From: Jimgerdemannia flammicorona
Lineage: Eukaryota; Mucoromycota; Endogonomycetes; Endogonales; Endogonaceae
Direction of reading: 5' to 3'
Assembly (NCBI GenBank): GCA_003990745.1
Contig: RBNI01005994.1
Location: forward strand, 1-11,863
Length of the DNA stretch: 11,863 bases
Under the pieces are notes generated by a model. It saw only the letters and a program-made list of their open reading frames with translations, ran no database searches and was not told the origin of the DNA. This document shows, piece by piece, positions 1-7,822 of the stretch (position 1 is its first letter; each line of letters opens with the position of its first letter). The position numbers were made by a program, and so were the translations under genes.

Positions 1-600
1 AAAAAAAAACAGATTATACATATGCTTGGTAATATTTTTCTTATATAGTCATAGAATATAGAACTTGATTATTCTGTTATAAGAACAAGGATGATGAATG
101 AAACTAGCAATTATGAGCAGTTTATTTATACTTTTTATAATTTTGAAAAATATGATCTTGATTATAAACATATTTATACTATAATGACTCATTTTTTTCC
201 AAAGCTCATAAAAATTTCAAATAGACTAGTTTCTGGTGAAAATGAATATTACAATATTATTAGGCAATAGAGGTGTTGGTCAGGCTGCTGAAAATAGATT
301 AGTATAGATGAGATTATGATGCAATTTAGAGATAAATTGAAAACAATTGGAGAGAGATAAGTAAGAAAATTATGGCAGGAAGTAAAGTTTTATATTAATA
401 GATTTGAGGATAGAGGTGAATTTCAGCTACTGGAGAGCGATCACATTGCTCAGAATGAATAAGTTGAAAGGCAACAGTATTGAGAGGAATAGTACTATTA
501 TTAATCAATATGTTATATTTTATCAGTATGATAACTCAAGAGTGAGTGAGTCAATGAGTGAGCAAGTGAGTGATAAAGAGTTAAACATTTAATAGCAAGT
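1..600. other. AT-rich flank with almost no CpG
   Basis: This is AT-rich DNA starting with a run of nine A. I see a single CpG (438-439). Apart from the decayed frame at 55-510, nothing here is recognisable. The initial A-run could be the tail of another retroelement lying outside the window, but nine bases is too short to tell. Confidence 0.6.
55..510 (+). pseudogene. Decayed unrecognised reading frame
   Basis: One forward frame reads like protein from about 55 to 510 but is broken by stops. Its intact part begins with tandem ATGs at 91 and 94 and runs 59 codons to a TAG at 268-270. It is rich in Tyr, Phe, Asn and Ile (for example FIYTFYNFEKYDLDYKHIYT). The same frame continues through further stops with charged, helical-looking text such as MMQFRDKLKTIGER and KLWQEVKFYINRFEDRGEF. 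Stops at 295, 358 and 460 are TAG or TAA and could derive from Gln codons by C-to-T change. I recognise no family. It may be part of an old transposon or a host gene that drifted into AT-rich DNA; chance is also possible because the base composition is low in complexity. Confidence 0.3.
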
Positions 601-1760
601 AGTAAATTCATAGTTAGGATATTCATATTAAATTGTCACATCAATCTATTGTATTACTCTTTTCTCTGCTATCTTACTAGTCACAAGATTTAGTAGGCAA
701 CCTTCCAAGTCTCCTTTCCTCTATTATTACCCCCTCTATCTTAGGTTGATTTACTATATCTATATGGACATAGTGGGAGAAGAGCAATAGTGATGAGTTG
801 CCTCTTTATTGGTATTGGATCAGTGTCTTCTCTACTTTTTTGTAGATTCTGATACCTTCAGCTATATCTGGGGTATATCTATTTTGGTGCAGTATCTTCT
901 TTCTTTTGCTATCACCAACAAGATATTGTCTCAGTATATCATGGGTTATGTAGGGAGTTGGCTAACCTTGGGCATCAAGTGCCCAGTGTAGGCTATCTGC
1001 AGGTCCTCAGTATCTGTGGTAGGGCCCTCTGGCTTTGGCAAGCTTCCTGGTAAGTATGGTTCTGGTATAGGTGACTGTTTTTTGGGTGTTGTTGAGATGG
1101 AAGAGGAGATGGCCATTACAGATAGACAGAAGGACAATTATGGTGAACCAGTAGGATACCAGGCTGGGAGTGATCATTGGGGCTAGAGTGAGTGCTGCTT
1201 TGATGAGACCTTTTGATTGGTATAAAGTGGTTAGGTGGTAGGTATCACTCTCAGCTTCTTTTGGCAATTTGACAGATTGGGCCCTGGTTGTTGGGGGGGG
1301 GGTTGGGGGGCCTGAGACTACCTATTTCAGGTATCTTGACTATACTTAACTGGAACTAAGAGCTGATATAGCAATATGATTGAGGCCTGCAGGCTTGAGT
1401 AGTGGGGTATTAGGGGTCTCCTCCTGCCTCATGTATAAGTCCTCTACTCATCTCATCTGGGAGAACTAGGCCCTACCCACTGTAATGTACTTTGATGAGG
1501 GTTTTTTATTTGCCTGTCATTCTCTTTGGGGTGGCAGAGGCTATTCTATTCAGCTCAGGCATGACCTTGTACATATGTTGGGGTCTTGGGCATGTGCTTT
1601 TGGTTGTTGGCATATGGCTGAGTTCCCCCTGGTGGTGCTGTGCCTAGCATGGTTGAGCTGCTGGACAATAGCTAGCCTAGGTTAATGGGGAGACAGTACT
1701 TGATGGGTAGTGGGGGAGGGTTTTGGCCTATATAGTCTAGGTTCCCTTCCAATAAAAATC
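600..1760. other. CpG-free decayed region, probable old repeat
   Basis: I find no CpG dinucleotide from 440 to 1759, although this stretch is not especially AT-rich. Coding-like pieces exist. In the + frame from 745 there is a hydrophobic run (after VDLLYLYGHSGRRAIVM) that resembles a membrane protein with a GRR-containing loop, as in MFS transporters. Another hydrophobic piece lies near 1485-1670. On the - strand 1267-1007 is open for 86 codons and also contains a hydrophobic segment. No frame is long enough, nor any motif specific enough, to name a family or fix the coding strand. CpG loss matching the LINE to the right suggests an old, mutated repeat. Confidence 0.45.
1293..1310 (+). other. 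G-run with G-quadruplex potential
   Basis: Ten G, then TT, then six G lie on the + strand inside the CpG-free region. Runs of this length can fold into a G-quadruplex and are prone to length change in replication and sequencing. No gene context assigns a role. Confidence 0.6.
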
Positions 1761-1764
1761 CGCG

Positions 1765-1777
1765 GGACTCTGAGTCC
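1765..1777. repeat. 13-bp palindrome GGACTC-T-GAGTCC
   Basis: Two six-base arms pair perfectly around a single T. It lies where CpGs reappear after the CpG-free region and about 12 bases before the A-rich tract, so it may sit in the 3' end of a retroelement. A bZIP-like binding site (the core resembles TGAGTCC) is another reading. Neither is proven. Confidence 0.4.
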
Positions 1778-1784
1778 GTAAAAC

Positions 1785-1817
1785 AAAAAAATAAAATAAA
1801 ATAAAATAAAATAAAAA
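1785..1817 (+). repeat. A-rich tract with (TAAAA)n microsatellite
   Basis: An A-run is followed by about five copies of TAAAA. Simple A-rich tails like this are typical of the 3' ends of LINE or SINE insertions. The CpG-free DNA to the left ends just before it, so it may mark the 3' end of a + strand element covering part of 600-1785. An ordinary microsatellite is the alternative. Confidence 0.6.
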
Positions 1818-1823
1818 TCAATC

Positions 1824-1873
1824 TGTTGTATCGGGTCTTCGTATTTTGTGTTGTATCGGGTCTCCGTATTTTG
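1824..1873 (+). repeat. 25-bp tandem duplication
   Basis: Two head-to-tail 25-base copies (1824-1848 and 1849-1873) begin TGTTGTATCGGGTCT and end CGTATTTTG. They differ at one base (T versus C before CG). The second copy also supplies the left arm of an inverted repeat with 1899-1909. The good match indicates a recent duplication or constraint. Confidence 0.85.
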
Positions 1874-1909
1874 GACGACTCATGCCAAATCAGTCAAGAA
1901 ATACGGAGA
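1861..1909. repeat. Inverted repeat (11-bp perfect arms)
   Basis: TCTCCGTATTT at 1861-1871 pairs exactly with AAATACGGAGA at 1899-1909. Inside the 27-base loop, GACT (1877-1880) can pair with AGTC (1892-1895), giving a two-tier hairpin. It could be a regulatory palindrome, a terminator-like or ncRNA hairpin, or part of a small mobile element. There is no further evidence for any of these. Confidence 0.6.
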
Positions 1910-2623
1910 GGAGTCTCAAACCTCCTAAAATGATGAAGGACATCCTAGTGCAGCTGTCAATGACGATGAACGGAAGGTTCGGAAGCTTGAATCGATAGGA
2001 TTCTTACATGCAGGTTTTTTATTGTGTCAAGCTATGTTTTGTCGCTTAACCTTTGTTATTATTGCTGCTTATTTACTCTAGGACTTTTGATACTACTCTG
2101 AGGCTTGATTCTCCGGCTGGTTATATCTACCGCATTTCAAACGCGCTTGCCGTAATTCTACTTGTTTGGGCAGCAAATGGAAGTTATATATATTACTGAT
2201 TGTTCATAAATATCCATTACTATATCTGATATACTTTGTGGCGAGGAGCTGGCGGAATTATAATTGTAAGCTAAATCTAAATGTCCCGATCTAAAACTAT
2301 CACTTTGGGCTTGACAGGCTTTGCTATTTCAGAGGAATGTAACCTGCAAGCGAATGAACAATAGTAGAATGCTCGGGTTTCACCCAGTTGATCGGCGCCT
2401 GTCTCACAAGTATGTAGGAACCGCAGGAGGTTGAGGCAGATGGATATGACTAAGAAAAACCTTGCGAAAATAAAAAACTCAATGCCTATGATCCGAATTC
2501 CACTACCCGACTTTTAAAAATTGCCACAAACTGACATTCAAGTTCCTGACCGACCAACTCATGATAAGTCGATTAATGCCTCGTTCGACCTACCGACTTG
2601 TACGATTAATTGCGTTAAATATA

Positions 2624-2641
2624 CCAATGGGATCCGCCAAT
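2624..2641 (+). promoter_or_regulatory. Paired CCAAT boxes
   Basis: CCAAT occurs at 2624-2628 and 2637-2641, thirteen bases apart and about 220-240 bases upstream of the F-box start codon. That position suits the HAP/NF-Y complex in fungal promoters. The motif is short and can occur by chance; the pairing and placement are the only support. Confidence 0.35.
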
Positions 2642-2799
2642 CCGATCCGTTCGGAGAACCTATAGTTAATATTTATTTTCAAGGAAAGGGAGGGGGTTTT
2701 TAACCGATATGTTTAACTAGTATAATTATTATTAGCTCGACCCAAAAAACTGTTGTCGCAAATCATGTGGTCAAGGCCCCATGTCCATCAAGCGACTAT

Positions 2800-2807
2800 T
2801 ATATATA
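2800..2807 (+). promoter_or_regulatory. Candidate TATA box of the F-box gene
   Basis: TATATATA lies about 55-62 bases before the ATG at 2862. This spacing leaves room for transcription to start about 30 bases upstream of the start codon. A second AT stretch (GATATATG, around 2811) follows, so the exact element is uncertain. Confidence 0.4.
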
Positions 2808-2861
2808 TCCGATATATGAACCCTGCCCCATCAGCTGTTGTTGACCCTCTCATGCCACACA

Positions 2862-4256
2862 ATGGCCACCTCGTCTTCCCCACTCCCTCGCTATGCCCTG
2901 GCTACAGCCCAGGCGCGCTTTGCTACTCTCAACCTCAACAACCCATTCAGCCGACACCGCGACATTCTCCTCTTTCACCTCCCACTCATTCTACCTTACC
3001 TGTCGAAAAAGGACCTATGGTGCTGTTGCACCCTCAATCACACTTGGGGTCGGGCCGCCAAACAGGTTTTATGGAGCTACCCCATCTTTGGTGGCGATAC
3101 CACCACCTCTTTGAACGATTTTCGCACCTTTTTACAGTGCATTGAATTCGCGCGTGACGATACTCTGGCTCTCATTCGTGTTATTGACGTTGCCGACGTT
3201 GAAGAGACAATGTACGATACCATTGAAGGAACATGGCTGCGCACCATCGTCACCCGCTGCCCTAATTTACACGCTCTTATTCTGCGTAAAGCTGAATTTC
3301 TCAACTCCCGCGCAGTTCGCTTTGCGGGAGTGGCCTCGAACCGATCCGTCCAGTATCTAGACGCGAGTTTTTGCCGTAACCTGACCGAGGTCACAATCAA
3401 GCAGCTCGCCAACTTATTCCCTTCGCTCAAAACACTCAAATTCGACCAAACCTCCGGCATCAACGATGCCTCAGTTTCACAACTTGTATATTCCTGCGAT
3501 GAAGTACAACACCTTTCCCTTGGCTCTGCCCGCAACCTCACAGACACGGGTCTCTACGCTATCGCCAAATTTTGCAAGATCCGCCTTCGCTCCATCGACA
3601 TTACATCCAACGTGAAGATTACTGATGCCGGCATCCTCGCCATCGCCAGATTCTGTATTCATCTCGAACGCCTCACTTTAACTTCCTGTGTTCTCCTGAC
3701 TGACGTCTGCATCACGGGCATCGCCAAAGCAACCGCACGGACGCTTACGCACCTTGATATCACCAACTGCAAAGGCTTGCGACTTGACCTGCCTGTGCTC
3801 TATACCCTCGCGAATAGCTGCCACAAACTCGACAATCTCGCGCTTTCCTTTTCGACGCTGAACCGCGACCATACGCATTCCAAGATGGTTCTCGAAGTTT
3901 TCCACGAGTTTCGATCGCTCCGGCATCTGATTTTGCACGACATTCCGGAACATACGCCCATCAAGTTCGTGGCCGATTTAGTACACCAGATGGAAAATGG
4001 TGCATTGAAGCAAATCACATTGTATCGAGATTATTACACAAGTGATTTTATTATGGGTGGGTACACTGATCTCAGGCAGACTGCGTCGCCAGTTAGAACC
4101 ATGGTCGGTTCGGCATCGGCAATGATGGTGTATCGGAGCCCAGACGTGACGTCAAGGGAGGTAGAGAAGTTTAATGAAAGCATGAAGGGGAAAGTTGTGG
4201 TTAGGTTGCTAGAGAAGAAGGAATTATTACCCACCGTGGCGGCGGAGCAATGGTAA
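2862..4256 (+). CDS. F-box / leucine-rich-repeat protein
   Basis: An intact 464-residue, intronless frame ending in TAA. The ATG at 2862 has A at -3 and G at +4, a strong eukaryotic context; the frame opens upstream but holds no earlier ATG. Residues ~34-75 look like an F-box: L40-P41, a hydrophobic helix, KKDLW, a C54-C56 triplet, N59...W62 and VLW at 69-71. Residues ~133-330 form about seven or eight Cys-containing leucine-rich repeats of the AMN1/GRR1/FBXL kind, clearest as LTDTGLYAIAKFC (226-238) and ITDAGILAIARFC (253-265). Residues 332-464 match no motif I know. By family knowledge such proteins are SCF ubiquitin-ligase substrate receptors: the F-box binds Skp1 and the LRR arc binds the target, which cannot be predicted. 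Length is shorter than fungal Grr1. The last ~80 codons are more purine-rich than the C-rich body. It converges with the peroxiredoxin gene. Confidence 0.88.
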   Translation: MATSSSPLPRYALATAQARFATLNLNNPFSRHRDILLFHLPLILPYLSKKDLWCCCTLNHTWGRAAKQVLWSYPIFGGDTTTSLNDFRTFLQCIEFARDDTLALIRVIDVADVEETMYDTIEGTWLRTIVTRCPNLHALILRKAEFLNSRAVRFAGVASNRSVQYLDASFCRNLTEVTIKQLANLFPSLKTLKFDQTSGINDASVSQLVYSCDEVQHLSLGSARNLTDTGLYAIAKFCKIRLRSIDITSNVKITDAGILAIARFCIHLERLTLTSCVLLTDVCITGIAKATARTLTHLDITNCKGLRLDLPVLYTLANSCHKLDNLALSFSTLNRDHTHSKMVLEVFHEFRSLRHLILHDIPEHTPIKFVADLVHQMENGALKQITLYRDYYTSDFIMGGYTDLRQTASPVRTMVGSASAMMVYRSPDVTSREVEKFNESMKGKVVVRLLEKKELLPTVAAEQW

Positions 4257-4615
4257 GGGTGTTTATATGTGTCTTCTGTAAAGACTCGCGGGAGAGGATT
4301 GCTGGGGACGAATGCTGGCGTGCAATTCACAGAGCCACTTAGTAATATCAGCGTATACATCATTTTTGTAATTCGTGTCTTCCACGTCAGAACATTGCGA
4401 AAGTGTCGCTTTCATATTTCCATTGGATTTCAATCACATTTGCATGCGTTAAATACATAATGTATAATATAGTATCATATTGGTAAATCATGCGAATGTT
4501 TGGAGAAAATATCTCGGAAACCAACTTTCCTAATTCAATATGTGATCGTGCGCGCGGCATTTGCAGCTCCTTTACATAAATAACGAAGGACATGAACTCC
4601 TATTTTTGTTATGAT
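4257..4615. other. Convergent intergenic spacer
   Basis: These 359 bases separate the two convergent stop codons and should hold both 3' UTRs. I see no canonical AATAAA for either gene, only variants in the AT-rich stretch around 4447-4480. No open frame here resembles a gene. Confidence 0.6.
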
Positions 4616-5131
4616 TTACAGCTTGGCATTAAGAATAGCCTCAGCACCGGACGGACCAACTCCAGGTTCAGTCTCGACACCAACATACTTGACAACTAAA
4701 TTATCAACTACAATGGCGAACCTTTTAGCGCGAAGTTCGCCCATACCCACATGCTTCAAGTTCTGGGTCAGACCGAGCGCCGCACAGAACTCGCCGTTGC
4801 CATCACCAGCCATTATGATCTTGTCGTGGACGCCAACTACCTTTCCAAAAGCGTTCATGACGTATCCATCAGTGATGGAAACACAGATGATATGGTCATA
4901 GCCTTGGTCCTTGAGCTCGGCGTGCCTAGTCAGGTAGCTTGGAACGTGTACCTCCTGGCAGGTCGGAGTAAAGGCGCCGGGGATTGAAAAGATAATGGCC
5001 TTTTTGCCCTTGAGGAAAGAGTGGGTCTTGAGGGTCACAGGGTGCTGGCATGCTTCGACACTAGCGCTAGGGTCGTGCTCGACGTAGTGAAGGATGACGT
5101 CGGGTAGCTGGTCACCAACAGAAATAGTCAT
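4616..5131 (-). CDS. Peroxisomal-type peroxiredoxin (PMP20/AHP1-like)
   Basis: An intact 171-residue, intronless frame of usual length for the Prx5/type II family. The active-site signature PGAFTPTC is at 51-58, giving P51, T55 and peroxidatic C58. R137 in KRFAIVV fits the conserved active-site arginine. C28 lies 30 residues before C58, the spacing of the resolving cysteine in Ahp1- and Asp f 3-type enzymes; C83 and C116 are extra. The C-terminus is Ala-Lys-Leu, a classic type 1 peroxisomal targeting signal as in yeast PMP20. By family knowledge it reduces hydrogen peroxide and alkyl hydroperoxides using thioredoxin- or glutathione-type donors; the peroxisomal matrix location is inferred from the tail. 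The start ATG lies about 40 bases from a TATA box. No earlier in-frame ATG is needed, since the protein begins with the family's usual short MTISVGDQLPD-like lead. Confidence 0.93.
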   Translation of the reverse strand: MTISVGDQLPDVILHYVEHDPSASVEACQHPVTLKTHSFLKGKKAIIFSIPGAFTPTCQEVHVPSYLTRHAELKDQGYDHIICVSITDGYVMNAFGKVVGVHDKIIMAGDGNGEFCAALGLTQNLKHVGMGELRAKRFAIVVDNLVVKYVGVETEPGVGPSGAEAILNAKL

Positions 5132-5160
5132 GGTTCAAGTGGTGCGGGTTTTATGGAAAC

Positions 5161-5192
5161 AGGGGTCCCTTTATATAGAAAACCCAGCCAAT
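5161..5192 (-). promoter_or_regulatory. Core promoter of the peroxiredoxin gene
   Basis: Read on the - strand, TATATAAA occupies 5177-5170, about 39 bases before the ATG, implying a very short 5' leader. AGGGG on the + strand at 5161-5165 (CCCCT on the coding strand) matches the fungal stress-response element, but its place between TATA and ATG makes that weak. CCAAT at 5188-5192 (+) lies just upstream of the TATA box. Confidence 0.5.
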
Positions 5193-5700
5193 GCCATAAT
5201 AACAGCACACTTTTCTGGGGGTCGCAACCGCCACAAAGCCAGTAACTCGGTAGCATGTGACTAGATTTACACAGAGTCTGGGGTTCTCATTTCGCGTAAA
5301 CCATTTTCACATAATGGAGTCAGAACACATGTGCCAACGCCTTTTCAGCATCAGTGAGGCCTTCAATATTTATCAAGTTCTATTTGAACAGTATTGGCCA
5401 ACTTCTCTAATGTCTGGGCTCATTACAATGAAGACTTTCTGCCAACAGTAATACTTGAAAAGTTTATTTCTGTTAGTTGGAGAAATACAAGATATCAAGT
5501 ATATGCATTGATGGTGTTGTGTCTGAAAAGTGTTGGAAGACTAGTATTCATGAGCTATGTCAAAATTTAAATTACATAAAATAGTTAGAATTGAGCTCTA
5601 TAATGATTCTTCAGCTTATACTTATATTTTTGAGAAGATTGATATAATAATATTATTATTATAAAAGTCATAAGAATTATTCTTTTAGGAGAATTGAGTT
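5193..5700. other. Transition from gene island to decayed AT-rich DNA
   Basis: CpGs continue to about 5340 and then stop. A frame with an ATG at 5314 stays open to 5451 but resembles nothing known. Beyond 5450 the DNA becomes AT-rich, with protein-like fragments (KFISVSWRNTRYQVYALMV near 5460-5516) that are broken by stops and unrecognised. I can support no gene. Confidence 0.45.
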
Positions 5701-6000
5701 GTTTATAGATGGTAATAGCTGTATATTGATATTGGGTATTTGAGAAAGAGAGGTAGATGGAGGTAGGGGAGTTGGTAAAGAGATGATAGTAGTTAGTGAG
5801 AGAGATAGTATAAAAATAGTAATTGTAGAAGTTATAAGAAAAAGAAAAAATATCTCAAAAGATACTTAAGGTGATATTGGGGAGTTAGGGACAGTTTGTG
5901 ATAGGAAAAGAAGGGGTTATATAGAGGGCTGGAGTAGGGTAAAAAGTCTAAATAGTAAAGAAAATAAGGTGAAAGAGAAGAGTAGATTGAGAATTTCAAA
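5701..6000 (+). other. Extreme purine-biased segment
   Basis: By direct count this 300-base stretch has about 90 G but only 8 C on the + strand, with A also abundant. There are no CpGs and no recognisable protein. It lies immediately before the LINE's CpG islet and could be its mutated 5' UTR, a separate decayed repeat, or a polypurine tract. Confidence 0.6.
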
Positions 6001-6037
6001 ACTCTTTATGTAATAGAATGAGCGAACAGGCGAGAGA

Positions 6038-6067
6038 TCACGTGACCCGGTGATGACGTCACGATCG
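6038..6067. promoter_or_regulatory. E-box, CRE and CGATCG palindromes in a CpG islet
   Basis: Three palindromes sit in 30 bases: TCACGTGA (6038-6045, E-box bound by bHLH factors such as Pho4/Cbf1), TGACGTCA (6054-6061, consensus CRE bound by ATF/CREB-type bZIP factors) and CGATCG (6062-6067). They precede the first ATG of ORF1 at 6078, so they fit an internal LINE promoter. I count ten CpGs in 6001-6120, as many as in the following 5.5 kb. Confidence 0.5.
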
Positions 6068-6077
6068 AGCGCGACAT

Positions 6078-7810
6078 ATGACATACCACATACGATATAC
6101 AGTAGTGAGGAGCAGGAGGGCTATAGCCAGGCCTTTGGGGGTGGGGCAGGGGGGGCATAGTGTTGACAGGGGGAGGGGTCAGGTGATGGATCAGGTGACA
6201 GGTCAGGTGTCCAGCAGGGAGCAGAGGTCTAGTGGTGTGATGTCAGAGATTAGTTCTTCTAGAGCTGGGCTGGTGGCTGGAGAGAGAACTACTAATGGCA
6301 CAGCTGTAGCTGGTAAAGCAACCACTGGTATCTCTAGGACCAAAGAGAAGATGGTTCTGGTAGCTGGGATAGGTAAGTTAGTGGTGCGGCCCTTCTTTCA
6401 TAAGTCAGTGTCAATATAGGCAGTTTTAGTAAATTTCCTAGGATTAATGATATCAGCTAGAGAGGTTCTGAGGCTGGTGAGGGATGAAGTGGCTGGGGCA
6501 GAGTCCTTGAAGTTTATCCCATCAGCAGAGGCAGTGGAGATTGGATTTGTAGAGGAGAAGGCAATGATGAAGGAACTAGAGAAAGGGCTGACTGTTAAGA
6601 GCATCCAGATTAGGATGGTGAGGTGTTTGAGATGAGACCTGCATACTATATGGCTGGTGGTAGAAGGCCTGCCAATGCTGGGCAGATAAGAGATCAAGAA
6701 GATGGTAGAGGTATTGGAGAGCTATAGTAAGATGGTGGATTTTGGATTCATATTTTGAGAAGATACCAAACTGAGAAATAATAACTGTGAGGTAATGCTG
6801 TGACTAGAAGACAAGGAGGTAACAGAGCTGGGACGAGATTGGCCAGAAGAGATTTGGATTAGAGGATAAGAGTGCAAGGTATGGAGGAGAAAAGGAGCTG
6901 AACAGGAGAAGAAAGAGCTAGTGATCGCTCTAGAGGAGAGAGAGGTTACCAAGGAGCTGTGAAAGAGGAAGTGGGAAGAGTTTGCCAAGAATTGGGTCTA
7001 GATTCAAGCTGATGGTAAGCAGAAAAGGTAGAGGAAAGGGAATTAGGAGTATCTGCAGACAGCACTTCAAGGGGCAGCATTGGAAGAGAAACAAGAGCAG
7101 AGGCAGTCAAGAATCAGATAGAAGGAGTAGAAGCAGTGGAGGTATCCTTCTCTCAGCTGAATGGTGTGGAAAGCTCAGAGCATATACCAATGAGAGAAAA
7201 GTGAGCAGATAAGGAGGAGGTGGGAGAGGGGAGCTTTGAGGATATTATTGAAGTAATACTAGAGACTTAGATAGAGAACACCTATATGGCTGGGGCAGCA
7301 AATGTTCATTAGAAGTGCTCTGAGACTAGGGAGGTGGTATATTTAGAGAAGATTGCAGAGGAGAATGAGCTGGTAGATATGGCCTCTGATGTGTCAGCAG
7401 ATAGAGAGCAGCTGTAAGAGTTAAGCAGGACCCCTAGACCATCAACTCCTGGGTCTCTAGTGATGATAGCAGAGAACTGGTATCAAGTGGTACTTGAGGA
7501 ACTTGCAGAGAAGGACATCAAGGAAGTGGATATTTTTCATGGATCTCAGGAGGTATGGGAAGGATTTCTCAATGTTGCAATATAGGGGTCTAAGCTGATA
7601 ATGGTAATAGTGGTGACTCTTTTGGATAATGAAGGATATGAAGTTAATGAGAGCAGAATGGCAGACATCAAGAGGGTGGCAGCTGAAAGAGTGGATCTTT
7701 TCTATAGCAGTACGAATGGTAACTATATCTGGAGGGCAATTTGCAAGGACCAGTAAGAGATCATTAGAGGAAGGACTGAGAAGGTCATGGTAGTCCCAGC
7801 TGAGCTTTAA
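6078..7810 (+). pseudogene. LINE ORF1 remnant (Gag-like)
   Basis: The frame opens at ATG 6078, reads to a TAG at 6417-6419, then continues as protein-like text through more stops, ending after frame changes at TAA 7808-7810, 12 bases before ORF2. The N-terminal part is Gly/Arg/Ser/Val-rich with GQV repeats. Around 6640-6830 (WLVVEGLP ... MVDFGFIF ... CEVML) the text is compatible with an RRM-like nucleic-acid-binding fold, as in many LINE ORF1 proteins; this is tentative. Around 6850-7140 it is Lys/Glu/Arg-rich and probably coiled. I see no CCHC knuckles. LINE ORF1 proteins usually coat element RNA. Identification rests mainly on position before ORF2. Confidence 0.55.
6137..6178 (+). repeat. 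Cluster of G-runs near ORF1 start
   Basis: Five G-runs of 5, 4, 7, 5 and 4 bases occur between 6137 and 6178 on the sense strand, enough for a G-quadruplex in DNA or element RNA. The next bases hold three 12-base units starting TCAGGTG at 6179, 6191 and 6203. Confidence 0.55.
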
Positions 7811-7822
7811 ATAATTTTTTTG

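Larger units (their letters stand above)
1910..2830. other. Intergenic region upstream of the F-box gene
   Basis: Ordinary CpG-containing DNA with no long open frame on either strand. I looked for tRNA A and B boxes and found only weak partial matches (for example GGTTCGGAAGC near 1977) without a cloverleaf. The last 250 bases hold probable promoter elements, listed separately. Confidence 0.55.

Noticed and set aside
1977..1987. GGTTCGGAAGC as a tRNA B box
   Set aside because: It departs from the consensus and no acceptor, D or anticodon arms can be folded around it.
2838..2861. Upstream extension of the F-box protein by eight codons
   Set aside because: It would begin with TTG. The first ATG in frame, at 2862, has a strong eukaryotic context.
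2753..3145. 130-codon + frame rich in Pro, His and Ser overlapping the F-box start
   Set aside because: An out-of-frame shadow of the C-rich F-box gene; low-complexity translation, no domain.
3077..3547. 156-codon open frame on the - strand inside the F-box gene
   Set aside because: It is antisense to a well-supported coding frame, has no recognisable domain, and arises from GC-rich codons with few stops on the other strand.
4147..4154. A second TGACGTCA (CRE) site
   Set aside because: It lies inside the F-box coding region, far from any promoter; best explained as coding coincidence.
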